Below, one piece after another: positions 45,565 to 54,503 of a stretch of 64,000 nt of DNA (position 1 is its first letter; every line of letters begins with the position of its first letter). The position numbers and the translations under genes are program-made. The DNA comes from Sanguibacter suarezii NBRC 16159 (lineage in GTDB: Bacteria; Actinomycetota; Actinomycetes; Actinomycetales; Cellulomonadaceae): contig NZ_BCRT01000001.1 of assembly GCF_001552735.1 (NCBI RefSeq), positions 1 to 64,000 of the forward strand, written 5' to 3'. Below the pieces are notes generated by a model. It saw only the letters and a list, made by a program, of their open reading frames with translations. It ran no database searches and was not told the DNA's origin.

Positions 45565-48500
45565 GTGCCACTCCACCTCCCCCGGGCGACGAAGTCTGGG
45601 GTGGCGGCCGTGACGGCCGTCGCCCTGGGCTGCGGTCTGCTGACCGCGACGGCCGCGACCGCCGCGGACGCGGCAGCACCGGTCACCTCGCCCTGGCCGC
45701 TCGTCGTCACCGAGATCGCCCCGGACAACACCGGCTACGACAACTTCGAGTTCTTCGAGGTGGCGAACACCTCGGGGACGGACATCGACCTGTCGGCTGC
45801 CGGGATCACCCTGGCGTACACCTTCACCAACTCCGACGACCGCGCCAAGGACGTCCCGCTCACCGTCCCGGCGGGCACGATCGTCCCGGCGGGTCAGCCG
45901 GTGGTGTTCTGGGTCGACTACACGACGGGCAACGTGGACACCTCGGTCAAGACCGAGGACGACTTCCGCAGCTTCTACGCGGCCGAGACCGGCCAGCCGG
46001 CCGGCACGTACCCCATCGTGCGGGTGACCGGGCAGGCCGGGCTGGCCAACAGCGGCGAGCGCGGCCTCCGGCTCGTTGCCGCCGACGGCTCAGCGATCAG
46101 CTGGTCCTACTACCCGACCGGCTCGGTCGCCGTGGCCCGTTCCGCGCACTTCAAGCTGCCGGGCACCGCCTCGGCACGCGGCCTCGACATCCTGACCGCG
46201 GCGGGGACCCCCAGCCCGGGGACCGTCCTGGCGGAGGCGCTCGTCGTCCCGGAACCTCCCGACCCCGAGCCGACCGATCCGACGCCCGAGCCCACCACGC
46301 CGGCACCGATCCCCACGACGGAGCCGACCCCCACGCCGACCACCCCCGCGCCGGCCGCCGCGACGCCCTCACTGATGATCACCGAGGCCCTCCCGGACTC
46401 GATCAACATGGGCGGCTCGGACGGCTACGAGTTCGTCGAGATCTACAACCCCACCAACCGCTCGATCAACTTCTCCGACTACGTGCTGCGCTACCTCTAC
46501 CCGCTGGAGGACCTGACCAACTCCTCGGTCGTCGACTGGCTCTCCACCCCCACCGACCCGGTCGTCGCCCCGGGCGCGACCCTCGTGCTGTGGATCAAGA
46601 ACGGCCCCAACGACACCCTGACCGCCGCGGACTTCAACGCCGTCTACGGCACGTCCCTGACCCTCGGCACAGACCTCGTCGAGGTGTACTCCGGCGGCAT
46701 GGCCAACGGCAGCCCGCGTGGCCTGGAGATCACCACGCGCACAGGCGTGAGCCTGAACACGGCGTACTACAACCTCGGCGGAGCCAAGGACGTGGTGGTC
46801 AGCAAGGGCCTGCAGTACGCCCACGACCCCGCCAGCCCCGCCCGTCAGGCGCTCACCGGACCGGCGGCCCCGACCCCGGGCACCGTCACCCCGGGTCAGG
46901 TGCCCGCCGCCCTCGTCGTCTCCCCCGCGGACACCTCCGCTCCGCAGGTCACCGACCGCACGCCACCGGCGTTCTCCCTCGACCGGGCTCTCACCGTCCA
47001 GGCCTCCGTCACCGACGACCACCTGACCCGCTCGGTGACGCTCTTCCTCAAGGGCAGCTCGGACGCGGACTTCCAGGCGATCAACCTCACCTCCGACGGC
47101 AGCGACGGATATGCCCACGCTGTCAGTGCCACCGACCTGACCGGCAAGCGCTGGTTCGACTACTACCTCGTCGCCTCCGACGGCACCAACACCACCACGA
47201 CGCCCACCCGCCGCATCGCCGCCGAGGGGGTGGACACCTCCCCCGTGCGACTCAACGTCACCGAGGGCCAGTTCCTCTCCGGCACCACGACGGTGGCCGG
47301 CGCCGCGGACACCTACCCCTCCCCGGTCGAGCTCGCCATCGACGGCACGCCCGTCACCACGCAGGCTGCCCTCGAGGCGGCGCCGGTCTTCGCCTTCGAG
47401 GCGGGGGGCGTCAACACCTTCTTCAAGAACGGCGTGCTCATCGGCACCGAGGTGCTGCACATCTTCGACGACGGCATCTACTCCGGCTTCGAGACCATCT
47501 CCACCCCCGTCCCCCTGACCTCGGTGACGCAGGGGCAGCCCCTCACCCTGAGCGTCTACGCGGGCACCAAGGCCGCGCCGGTCATCGACCTGGACGAGAA
47601 CAACGACGACTTCCAGATCAAGAACCTCCGCCTGGTCCTGCCCGACGGACGCACCCTGCGCCCGGCCGGGTACACGGACCCCGCCAAGGTCCTCAACATG
47701 GGCGACAGCGCCGGCAAGCTCGACTTCTACGACGCCGTCTTCACCCTGCCCGACGACGCGTTCACCGCTCGCGCCGCGAGCTGGGACACCCGGCTGGTCG
47801 CCGACGGCGACCACACCGTCCGGGCGTCCACCGGCACCGACGAGGTGACCCGCCGGGTCGTCGTCGACAACACCGCACCGGCCATCACGAGCCCGCTCGT
47901 GGAGGGCAGGGACTACCAGGGGTCGTTCACCGTCGACGCCACAGCGACCGACGCGGGCTCGGGCGTCGCGTCCCTGACCGCGACGCTGGACGACGACGCG
48001 GTGACCCTGCCGCTCACCACGTCCTCCCTCACCCTGCAGCCGGGGGCGCACACCTTCGCCGCCACCGCCACGGACGCCGCGGGGAACACCACGACGCACA
48101 CGGTGACCTTCTCCACCCCGGTGGAGAAGCCGTCGTCGGGCGCGCTCTCTCCGGGGCACTCCGCCACGGTCGAGGGCCCCGGGGTGGACCTGTCTGCCAC
48201 CGTCACGGACCCGAGCGGTGACCGCCTCGACGTGACCTTCAACGAGGGCTACCGCCTGCTACCCACGGACGCGGCCGTGACCAGCTACTCCGGCACCACC
48301 GGGGTGGCCGGCGGCCTCGACCGCTCCGGCCGCACCGTGCTGACCGGGGAGGACCTCGCCCGGATGTCCACCGCCGACGGCGTCGACGCGACCGTGACCT
48401 CGGACGACGCCTTCCCCTACCAGCTCTTCGAGGTGAGCGTCCCGGAGGGGTCCGGCGAGGACTACCTGGCCCGCGTGAGCTGGGCGGGCACGGCGAATGC

Positions 48501-50133
48501 CGACGCGAAGGTGCTGCTCTACGTCCTGAACACCACGACGGGCACCTGGGAGGAGCTCGACCGGCACGTAACGATCGGGGAGGGCTCGACCGAGTTCACC
48601 CTCACGGGCACCGTCCCGGCCGCCGGGCACGCCACGGACGGCGTCATCCAGGTGCTCGTCCAGCACTCCGAGGGCTTCGCGGGAGCGGACCTGTCCTCCC
48701 GGACCGGCCCCGCCGCCCGCGCGACCGGCGGCACAGACACCCCGCGCTCGGAGTACGACTTCACCCTCGGCTGGGAGTCAGACACTCAGTACTACAACGA
48801 CACCTACTACGACCGTCAGCTCGACATCCACGAGTACTTCCTGGACAACCGCGAGGCGATGAACCTGCAGTACGTCTTCCACACCGGGGACATCGTCGAC
48901 AACCACACCGACCAGCACCAGTGGGACAACGCCACGGCCGCCTACCAGATGCTCGACGACGCCCAGCTCCCCTACGGGGTGCTCGCGGGGAACCACGACG
49001 TGGGCCACAAGGAGGTCGACTACGGGCCGTACTCGACGTACTTCGGTGCGGACCGCTTCTCCGCGAACCCCTGGTACGGCGGGTCCTACCAGGACAACCG
49101 CGGCCACTACGACCTCATCACCGCCGGCGGCCTCGACTTCATCATGCTGTACATGGGGTGGGCCCCCGGCGACGCCGAGATCGCCTGGATGAACGAGGTG
49201 CTCGCGCAGTACCCCGAGCGCAAGGCCGTCATCAACCTGCACGAGTACATGCTCACCACCGGTGGCCTCGGAGAGGTCCCGCAGCGCATCTACGACGAGG
49301 TCGTGGCACCCAACCCGAACGTCATCATGGTCTTCTCGGGGCACTATCACGACGCGTTCACCCGCGTGGACGCCTTCGACGACGACGGTGACGGCGTCGC
49401 CGACCGCAAGGTTCACCAGATCCTCTTCGACTACCAGGGGCTGCCCGAGGGGGGCCAGGCGTTCCTGCGCCTCATGCACTTCGACAACGAGGGCAAGACG
49501 ATCACGTCGCGGACGTACTCGCCCTACCTCGACCAGTTCAACTCGACGGACCCGTCGCTCGACCTGGAGCACCAGGAGTTCACGATGGACTACGCGGACC
49601 TCAACCTCGTGCCCCAGACAAAGTCCCTGGGCACGGACGCGTTCACCGCTGAGATCCTCACGGCCCACACCATCGCGTCCTTCGCCGACGTGGCCAGCGG
49701 CACCACGCTGACCGCCACCTGGCAGGACCCAGGCGCAGGGCTGCACGGGTGGTACGTCACCACGACCGACCCCTTCGGCGCGGTGGACCGGTCGCCCGTC
49801 CAGCTGCTCACCGTGACGGCCGCGCCGGCCGTCCCGACCGACCCGACGACCCCGCCGCTGGACCCTGGCACCCCAGGCCCCGGGGCGGGCACCGGGGGCG
49901 GAGGCGCTGGTGGCAACGCGCCGCCCAGCGCCAGCACACCAGGGGCTGCTGACCCGACGAGGCCGACGACGCCGGGATCGACGGCACCGAGCAAGGCCAC
50001 CGGAGAGCTGCCGCTGACCGGCCCCTCTGCCGGGCTCTTCCTCACCCTCGGTCTGGCACTCGCGCTCATGGCGGTGGGTGCAGTCGCGGTCACCGGCGCA
50101 CGCAGGAGCCGCGAGACCCCGACCCCGGAGTAG
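45565..50133 (+). CDS. Wall-anchored metallophosphoesterase with lamin-tail domains
   Basis: 1522 residues. Signal peptide (residues 1-35, AVALGCGLLTATAATAADA). First lamin-tail domain about 44-180 (VVTEIAPDNTGYDNFEFFEVAN). Pro/Thr-rich linker about 230-265, then a second lamin-tail domain about 268-400 (ITEALPDSINMGGSDGYEFVEIYNP). A long middle region holds Ig-like and bacterial surface-type segments. The phosphoesterase core is about 1068-1300: SDTQYY, TGDIVDN, LAGNHDVG and FSGHYHDAF provide the metal ligands. A C-terminal LPLTG motif (about residue 1480), hydrophobic segment and basic tail are a sortase signal. Likely an exported calcineurin-type phosphatase or nuclease at the cell wall. 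GTG 45565 has AGAAGG upstream. Confidence 0.92.
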   Translation: MPLHLPRATKSGVAAVTAVALGCGLLTATAATAADAAAPVTSPWPLVVTEIAPDNTGYDNFEFFEVANTSGTDIDLSAAGITLAYTFTNSDDRAKDVPLTVPAGTIVPAGQPVVFWVDYTTGNVDTSVKTEDDFRSFYAAETGQPAGTYPIVRVTGQAGLANSGERGLRLVAADGSAISWSYYPTGSVAVARSAHFKLPGTASARGLDILTAAGTPSPGTVLAEALVVPEPPDPEPTDPTPEPTTPAPIPTTEPTPTPTTPAPAAATPSLMITEALPDSINMGGSDGYEFVEIYNPTNRSINFSDYVLRYLYPLEDLTNSSVVDWLSTPTDPVVAPGATLVLWIKNGPNDTLTAADFNAVYGTSLTLGTDLVEVYSGGMANGSPRGLEITTRTGVSLNTAYYNLGGAKDVVVSKGLQYAHDPASPARQALTGPAAPTPGTVTPGQVPAALVVSPADTSAPQVTDRTPPAFSLDRALTVQASVTDDHLTRSVTLFLKGSSDADFQAINLTSDGSDGYAHAVSATDLTGKRWFDYYLVASDGTNTTTTPTRRIAAEGVDTSPVRLNVTEGQFLSGTTTVAGAADTYPSPVELAIDGTPVTTQAALEAAPVFAFEAGGVNTFFKNGVLIGTEVLHIFDDGIYSGFETISTPVPLTSVTQGQPLTLSVYAGTKAAPVIDLDENNDDFQIKNLRLVLPDGRTLRPAGYTDPAKVLNMGDSAGKLDFYDAVFTLPDDAFTARAASWDTRLVADGDHTVRASTGTDEVTRRVVVDNTAPAITSPLVEGRDYQGSFTVDATATDAGSGVASLTATLDDDAVTLPLTTSSLTLQPGAHTFAATATDAAGNTTTHTVTFSTPVEKPSSGALSPGHSATVEGPGVDLSATVTDPSGDRLDVTFNEGYRLLPTDAAVTSYSGTTGVAGGLDRSGRTVLTGEDLARMSTADGVDATVTSDDAFPYQLFEVSVPEGSGEDYLARVSWAGTANADAKVLLYVLNTTTGTWEELDRHVTIGEGSTEFTLTGTVPAAGHATDGVIQVLVQHSEGFAGADLSSRTGPAARATGGTDTPRSEYDFTLGWESDTQYYNDTYYDRQLDIHEYFLDNREAMNLQYVFHTGDIVDNHTDQHQWDNATAAYQMLDDAQLPYGVLAGNHDVGHKEVDYGPYSTYFGADRFSANPWYGGSYQDNRGHYDLITAGGLDFIMLYMGWAPGDAEIAWMNEVLAQYPERKAVINLHEYMLTTGGLGEVPQRIYDEVVAPNPNVIMVFSGHYHDAFTRVDAFDDDGDGVADRKVHQILFDYQGLPEGGQAFLRLMHFDNEGKTITSRTYSPYLDQFNSTDPSLDLEHQEFTMDYADLNLVPQTKSLGTDAFTAEILTAHTIASFADVASGTTLTATWQDPGAGLHGWYVTTTDPFGAVDRSPVQLLTVTAAPAVPTDPTTPPLDPGTPGPGAGTGGGGAGGNAPPSASTPGAADPTRPTTPGSTAPSKATGELPLTGPSAGLFLTLGLALALMAVGAVAVTGARRSRETPTPE

Positions 50134-50157
50134 CTGGGGATCTCAGCAGCAGGACGC

Positions 50158-50194
50158 GGGGCGGGCGGGTGACCACGAGTCGCCCGGCCGCCCC
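50158..50194 (+). terminator. Imperfect hairpin after the phosphoesterase gene
   Basis: GC-rich stem of about 15 bp with one mismatch and one wobble pair (50158-50172 and 50180-50194), 24 nt after the stop. Confidence 0.5.
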
Positions 50195-50203
50195 GTCTGC
50201 GTA

Positions 50204-50243
50204 CTCGGCTAGGTGGCCGTCTGCTCGGCTAGGTGGCCGCCTG
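50204..50243. repeat. 20-bp tandem duplication at the end of the VanZ/RDD gene
   Basis: Two adjacent 20-bp copies (50204-50223 and 50224-50243) differing at one base; the second contains the stop codon of the minus-strand gene (50229-50231). Probably a recent slippage event with no effect on the protein. Confidence 0.8.
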
Positions 50244-51422
50244 CCCTGCCGCGGTGCGCGCGAGCCCTGTGCGGGCGTCGACGATCTCCGCACCGCTCAC
50301 CGCGTAGGACACCCCGCGCCGCCCGCGCGAGAACGGCACCGCGACGACGGCGATCGCCGCGACCAGCCAGCTCAGCCCTCCGGCTACCTCCTGGACCGAC
50401 GCAGGTGCGTCAGGGAACGCCTGCAGGGCGCTCAACGCAGCGAACAGTCCCCCGGTGGCGAGGGCTCGCACGAGCCGGCGGCCGAGCGGGGCAGAGCGAG
50501 CACCGGCGCGGGGCGGGTCCGCGCTCAGCAGGCCGTCGTTCGGCTGCGCCCACTCCGGAGCCAGCCACACCGCCCGCTGACCGAGGGAGGCGCCGCTGCC
50601 CCACAGCGCCGGCAGCACGAAGACGACCACGCCGGGCACCACGGCCGCGAGCGCGAAGTCGGCGAGGTTCCCGTCCGCGGGCAGCGGACGGCCAGCGAGC
50701 ACGAGGGCCACCCGGTAGGTCAGGTCGAGCGCCGCCCCCAGGCCGAGGTAGAGGAAGAGGTCGATCCACATGCCCAGCCACCGCCGCCACACGGTCACCG
50801 GGCGCGGTCGGTAGCGGTCCTTGGCAAGCTCGCTCCCGGTCGGTACCCGGCGCAGCACCACCGGGCCGATCACGGCGCCGATCAGCGTGCCGAGGGTGTT
50901 GGTCAGCACGTCGTCGATGTCCGCCACCCGGTAGGCGCACCCCACCAGGCCCCAGGCGCCGGTGTACTGGGTGGCCTCGATGAGCACCGAGGCCACGAGG
51001 CCGGAGAGCACCGTCACCCCGAGCCCGTGCCCGAGGTAGCGGCGCACGAACACGCCCCACGGTACGAAGAGCAGGACGTTGAAGACGACCTGCAGCACCG
51101 CTCGGCTGCGCAGCGTCGCCTCCAGCCCCAGCCCGGCGGTCTCGCGCCGGATGTCGGCGAGGAAGTGCAGCGGGTGGAGCTGGACGCCGTCGACGGCGTA
51201 GCGGGCGCACCAGGCGGCGGGGTCGGCCGGCAGCGGGAGCAGCGTGTAGGCCACGAGGGCGACCCCGTAGACGGACAGCGCCGCTGCCACGGCCAGCCGC
51301 GGCAGGCTCAGCCGGCCATAGCGCCGGCTCTGCACGAGCAGGATCGGGACGAAGAACGCGAGGAAGACGAGCGTCCCGCCCAGGACGCCCACGTACGCGG
51401 GCCACGTCCACCGATCCCCCAC
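50229..51422 (-). CDS. VanZ-like membrane protein fused to an RDD-type domain
   Basis: 397 residues, about eight to nine helices. Residues about 1-190 are VanZ-like (VAYTLLPLP, LHPLHFLADIRRE, VVFNVLLFVPWGVFVRR, SVLIEATQYTGAWGLVGCAYRVADIDDVLTNTLGTLIG). Residues about 210-340 are RDD-like (RRWLGMWIDLFLYLGLGAAL ... GASLGQRAVWL), followed by a short helical end. VanZ relatives can contribute to glycopeptide tolerance, but no van genes are nearby. RDD proteins are small transport-related membrane proteins. Start GTG 51422. Confidence 0.88.
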   Translation of the reverse strand: MGDRWTWPAYVGVLGGTLVFLAFFVPILLVQSRRYGRLSLPRLAVAAALSVYGVALVAYTLLPLPADPAAWCARYAVDGVQLHPLHFLADIRRETAGLGLEATLRSRAVLQVVFNVLLFVPWGVFVRRYLGHGLGVTVLSGLVASVLIEATQYTGAWGLVGCAYRVADIDDVLTNTLGTLIGAVIGPVVLRRVPTGSELAKDRYRPRPVTVWRRWLGMWIDLFLYLGLGAALDLTYRVALVLAGRPLPADGNLADFALAAVVPGVVVFVLPALWGSGASLGQRAVWLAPEWAQPNDGLLSADPPRAGARSAPLGRRLVRALATGGLFAALSALQAFPDAPASVQEVAGGLSWLVAAIAVVAVPFSRGRRGVSYAVSGAEIVDARTGLARTAAGQAAT

Positions 51423-51560
51423 CGACGCTCCGCTCTGGCCTGTGCCGGCACGTCAGGCGGGTCCTCCGGTCGAGATCCCGCTGTGCCACAGAGGCTATCG
51501 GGCGGTCGCCCGGGCCGCGTGTCCGCGTCGGGTGTCACGGCGACCTCGTACGCTCGGCCC

Positions 51561-52040
51561 ATGACCCCACGTGTGCGCCTGCAAGAGATCGTCGTCGACT
51601 GCGCCGACGTCACCCAGCTCGCTGTGTTCTGGGGTGCGCTGCTCGACGCCCGCTGGGCGGTGCTCGACGACGGTTGGGCCGTCGTGGAGGCAGACCCGCT
51701 GCTGCTCGCCTTCCAACGGGTCCCCGAGCCCAAGTCCTCCCCCAAGAACCGCCTGCACCTGGACATCCTCGTGCCCGACGCCGCCGCGGCGATCGCCCAG
51801 GCCGTCGCCCTGGGTGGGTCCCAGGTGCGCGAGCCGTCCCTCACCGACGGTGACGGCTACGTCGTCATGCGGGACCTGGAGGACAACGAGTTCTGCTTCG
51901 TCATCGACAACCACGGCCACTGGGACGACCAGATCCAGGCGGCCCTCGACGGACGCCGCGGGCACAACGAGCCGGCGGACCTCACTGCGCACCAGGTGGA
52001 CCGGGCGGAGCAGGCTGAGCAGGCGGGCCACTCAGAGTAG
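51561..52040 (+). CDS. VOC/glyoxalase-like protein
   Basis: 159 residues. Single-module vicinal-oxygen-chelate fold: MTPRVRLQEIVVDCADVTQLAVFWGALLDARW, LAFQRVPEPKSSPKNRLHLDILV and VVMRDLEDNEFCFV with the ligand-like His in RLHLD and Glu in NEFCFV. These proteins may bind antibiotics or metals or act as enzymes; the substrate is unknown. The start is ATG 51561; the longer frame upstream is antisense to the VanZ gene. Confidence 0.85.
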   Translation: MTPRVRLQEIVVDCADVTQLAVFWGALLDARWAVLDDGWAVVEADPLLLAFQRVPEPKSSPKNRLHLDILVPDAAAAIAQAVALGGSQVREPSLTDGDGYVVMRDLEDNEFCFVIDNHGHWDDQIQAALDGRRGHNEPADLTAHQVDRAEQAEQAGHSE

Positions 52041-52048
52041 GCGGAGGG

Positions 52049-53596
52049 TCACAGACCGTCTCCGTCGCCCCCGTCCGGGCTGTCGGCGGTGACCCGGGGA
52101 CGGTCGAGGTCGTCGTCCTCGATCCGGTCCATCTGGGCGGTGCGCTCGCGCTCCTCGATGACCTCCTGCCCGGGACCGGCAAAGGCCTTGGATCGTTCCT
52201 CCGCCTCCTGGCTCCCGCTGAACAGTCCCTCGGGGGCGATGACCTGGGTCTCCTCCACCGACGTCGGCGCCTTCGGCGCCGTGACCGCGGGCAGCACCAT
52301 GGTGGCTTCCTCGGCCGGTTCGGGGAACACACCTCGGCCGGGCTCGGACAGGTGCATGCGCAGGCCGGGGCGGGTACGGACCGGAACGCGGCGCGGGATC
52401 GACGGCGGTGCGGCCGGGCTGGGCTCCGCGGGGGCGGGCGCCTTGGTGAGCCCGTCCGTGCGGTGGGAGGGGGTCGGCGCTGCGGGAGCGGCGCCCACGA
52501 GGGCGTCCTCGTCGGTGCCGGCCTCGTCGAGGACCATCTCGACGTCGGGCGCCCCACGCATGAGGCGGGTGCGCGGCACACCCTGCGGGGCGACGCGGTG
52601 CAGCCAGTCGACCAGGCCCTCACGGATGTAGCAGCGCAGGTCGAACAGGGTCCCGGCGTCGGCGGCGCTGGCCAGGGCGCGGACCCGGACGTAGCCGTTG
52701 GTCGCGTCGGTGACCTGCAAGATGCCCACCCGCTTGTCCCACAGCGGGCTCGCCTCGAGCAGGCGCTTGAGCTCGACGCGCATCGGGGCGAGCGGCACGT
52801 CCCAGTCCAGGTCGATCTCGACGGTGCCGAGCAGCTCGGCCGCGCGCCGGGTCCAGTTCTGGAAGGGGGTGTTGGTGAAGTACGTGCACGGCATGATGAG
52901 CCGGCGGTCGTCCCACAGGTGCACCACCACGTAGGTCATGGTGATCTCCTCGATGCGACCCCACTCCCCCTCGAGCACCACGACGTCGTCGACGCGGATG
53001 GCGTCGGTGAAGGCGATCTGCATCCCGGCGAAGACGTTGGCCAGCGACGTCTGGGCGGCCAGACCGGCGACGATCGAGATGAGACCGGCCGAGGCGAGCA
53101 GGCTCGCCCCGGCGGCGCGGGCCTGCGGGAAGGTCAGCAGCACCCCGGACATGGCCAGGACGACGATGAGCGCGACGGTGAGGCGGCGCACCAGCGAGAT
53201 CTGAGTGCGGATGCGGCGGGCGTGGCGGTTGTCCGCGACGTCCGTGCGGTACCGCTTGAGCACACTGTCCTCCACGACGAAGGCCAGCGCCCCGACGAAC
53301 CAGGCGCCCATGATGATGAACAGGACGAGCAAGAAGTGGTCGACCGCGGGCAGCCAGCCCACCGCGGGGTTCGTGACGGCCCGGACGGCGATCCACACCG
53401 CCAGCACCATGAGCAGGCCGCGGGTGGGCCGGCGGACCCGGCGGGCGATGTCCCCCACCAGGAAGCTCCGGCGCCCGATCCGGCGGACCACCCCGGCGAG
53501 CACGGTGGTCAGCACGAAGGCGACCACGAGCGCGAGGATCACGGCGAGCACGGTCACCAGGAGGTTTGTGGCAGCAGTCAGTTCTTCCTCAGGCAT
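52049..53596 (-). CDS. MscS-family mechanosensitive channel with long cytosolic tail
   Basis: 515 residues. Four N-terminal helices, then the pore helix and beta domain (SAGLISIVAGLAAQTSLANVFAGMQIAFTDAIRVDDVVVLEGEWGRIEEITMTYVVVHLWDDRRLIMPCTYFTNTPFQNWTR, about 170-250), as in MscS. About 190 extra C-terminal residues are Pro-, Ala- and charge-rich with acidic ends, predicted disordered, and absent from typical MscS. It likely relieves osmotic downshock; the tail may bind cytosolic partners. Confidence 0.92.
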   Translation of the reverse strand: MPEEELTAATNLLVTVLAVILALVVAFVLTTVLAGVVRRIGRRSFLVGDIARRVRRPTRGLLMVLAVWIAVRAVTNPAVGWLPAVDHFLLVLFIIMGAWFVGALAFVVEDSVLKRYRTDVADNRHARRIRTQISLVRRLTVALIVVLAMSGVLLTFPQARAAGASLLASAGLISIVAGLAAQTSLANVFAGMQIAFTDAIRVDDVVVLEGEWGRIEEITMTYVVVHLWDDRRLIMPCTYFTNTPFQNWTRRAAELLGTVEIDLDWDVPLAPMRVELKRLLEASPLWDKRVGILQVTDATNGYVRVRALASAADAGTLFDLRCYIREGLVDWLHRVAPQGVPRTRLMRGAPDVEMVLDEAGTDEDALVGAAPAAPTPSHRTDGLTKAPAPAEPSPAAPPSIPRRVPVRTRPGLRMHLSEPGRGVFPEPAEEATMVLPAVTAPKAPTSVEETQVIAPEGLFSGSQEAEERSKAFAGPGQEVIEERERTAQMDRIEDDDLDRPRVTADSPDGGDGDGL

Positions 53597-53606
53597 GGTC
53601 TCTAGG

Positions 53607-54503
53607 CTAGGCAGAAGTCCTGGGAGTATCCCGGTCGAGGACGTCCCGAGCTCCGTCGAGCAGCCACTGAGCGATCTGCTCGCCGCCTGTTGCCCCTGCT
53701 GAGAGCGTTATCGCGAGCCCCGGCGTGATCCACGACACGTCGTGCAGCTCCCCGTGCGCCGGGCGGATCGCGGCGGTCGCCGACTCGAGCATCTCGGCGT
53801 CGAGCAGGGAGTCCCCGGCGGCCAGCACGGTGTCCGCACCGACGCGGCGGGCCACCTCGGCGACGGCCGAGCCCTTGCGCAGCTCGTTGGGGACGAGATA
53901 GAGCTTGCGACCCTGCAGCGAGGCCCGCCAGCCGTGCTCGCGTGCCCAGTCGGTGACCTCCTCGACGAAGCCGTCGGGCATCTTCTCCCGCTCGACGACG
54001 GCGTAGCAGAACAGGTCCTCGGCGCTGCGCACCTTCTTGGTCCACTCCGGCTTGAACACCGCGTGCATGTAGCCGTCCACCTCGGCGAAGGGGTGGGAGG
54101 TCTCGGCCAGGACGGTGGCCACCCGGGCCGACCACGCGGCGTCCGCGACGCCGTCGACGAGGAGGAAGCCGCCGTTGGCGGTGACCGCGTACTGCGGCGG
54201 CGGCCCGGGCAGCGTGATGCGGTGGTACTGGGCGCGGGTCCGGGTGGTGGCCGGGACGAGCACGCCCAGCTCGTTGAGCTCGGTGATCGTGGCCAGCGCC
54301 GCACGGGTCACGTGGGAGAGCGGTGCGTCCTTGTACATCTCCACGCAGACGAGGTCTTCGTAGAGCGGGGTGGACTTGAGCTTGGCCCCCGGCGGCAGAC
54401 CGAGCTTGACGGCCTTGCCGGAGTAGATGAGCGTGCGGTCGAGGTCACTCGCCGCGATGACAGGAGTAACCGGGGTGACCGGGGTGCGTCTGTCCCCGCT
54501 CAT
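53607..54503 (-). CDS. HAD-family phosphatase of the Ter-associated biosynthetic operon
   Basis: 298 residues. HAD motif I ASDLDRTLIYS (about 18-28), motif II TTRT within VLVPATTRTRAQYHRI, Cof-type cap, and motif III/IV VLAAGDSLLDAEML (about 230). It removes a phosphate from a small molecule. Start ATG 54503 overlaps the StiP gene stop (ATGA), so it is translated with it. In Ter-associated gene sets a HAD phosphatase is predicted to finish a nucleoside-like product. That role is inference. Confidence 0.88.
   Translation of the reverse strand: MSGDRRTPVTPVTPVIAASDLDRTLIYSGKAVKLGLPPGAKLKSTPLYEDLVCVEMYKDAPLSHVTRAALATITELNELGVLVPATTRTRAQYHRITLPGPPPQYAVTANGGFLLVDGVADAAWSARVATVLAETSHPFAEVDGYMHAVFKPEWTKKVRSAEDLFCYAVVEREKMPDGFVEEVTDWAREHGWRASLQGRKLYLVPNELRKGSAVAEVARRVGADTVLAAGDSLLDAEMLESATAAIRPAHGELHDVSWITPGLAITLSAGATGGEQIAQWLLDGARDVLDRDTPRTSA

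Noticed and set aside
45486-48221. Second plus-strand open frame inside the phosphoesterase gene
   Set aside because: Out-of-frame shadow rich in Arg/Gly/Pro; the alternative frame carries recognisable domains, signal peptide and LPLTG.
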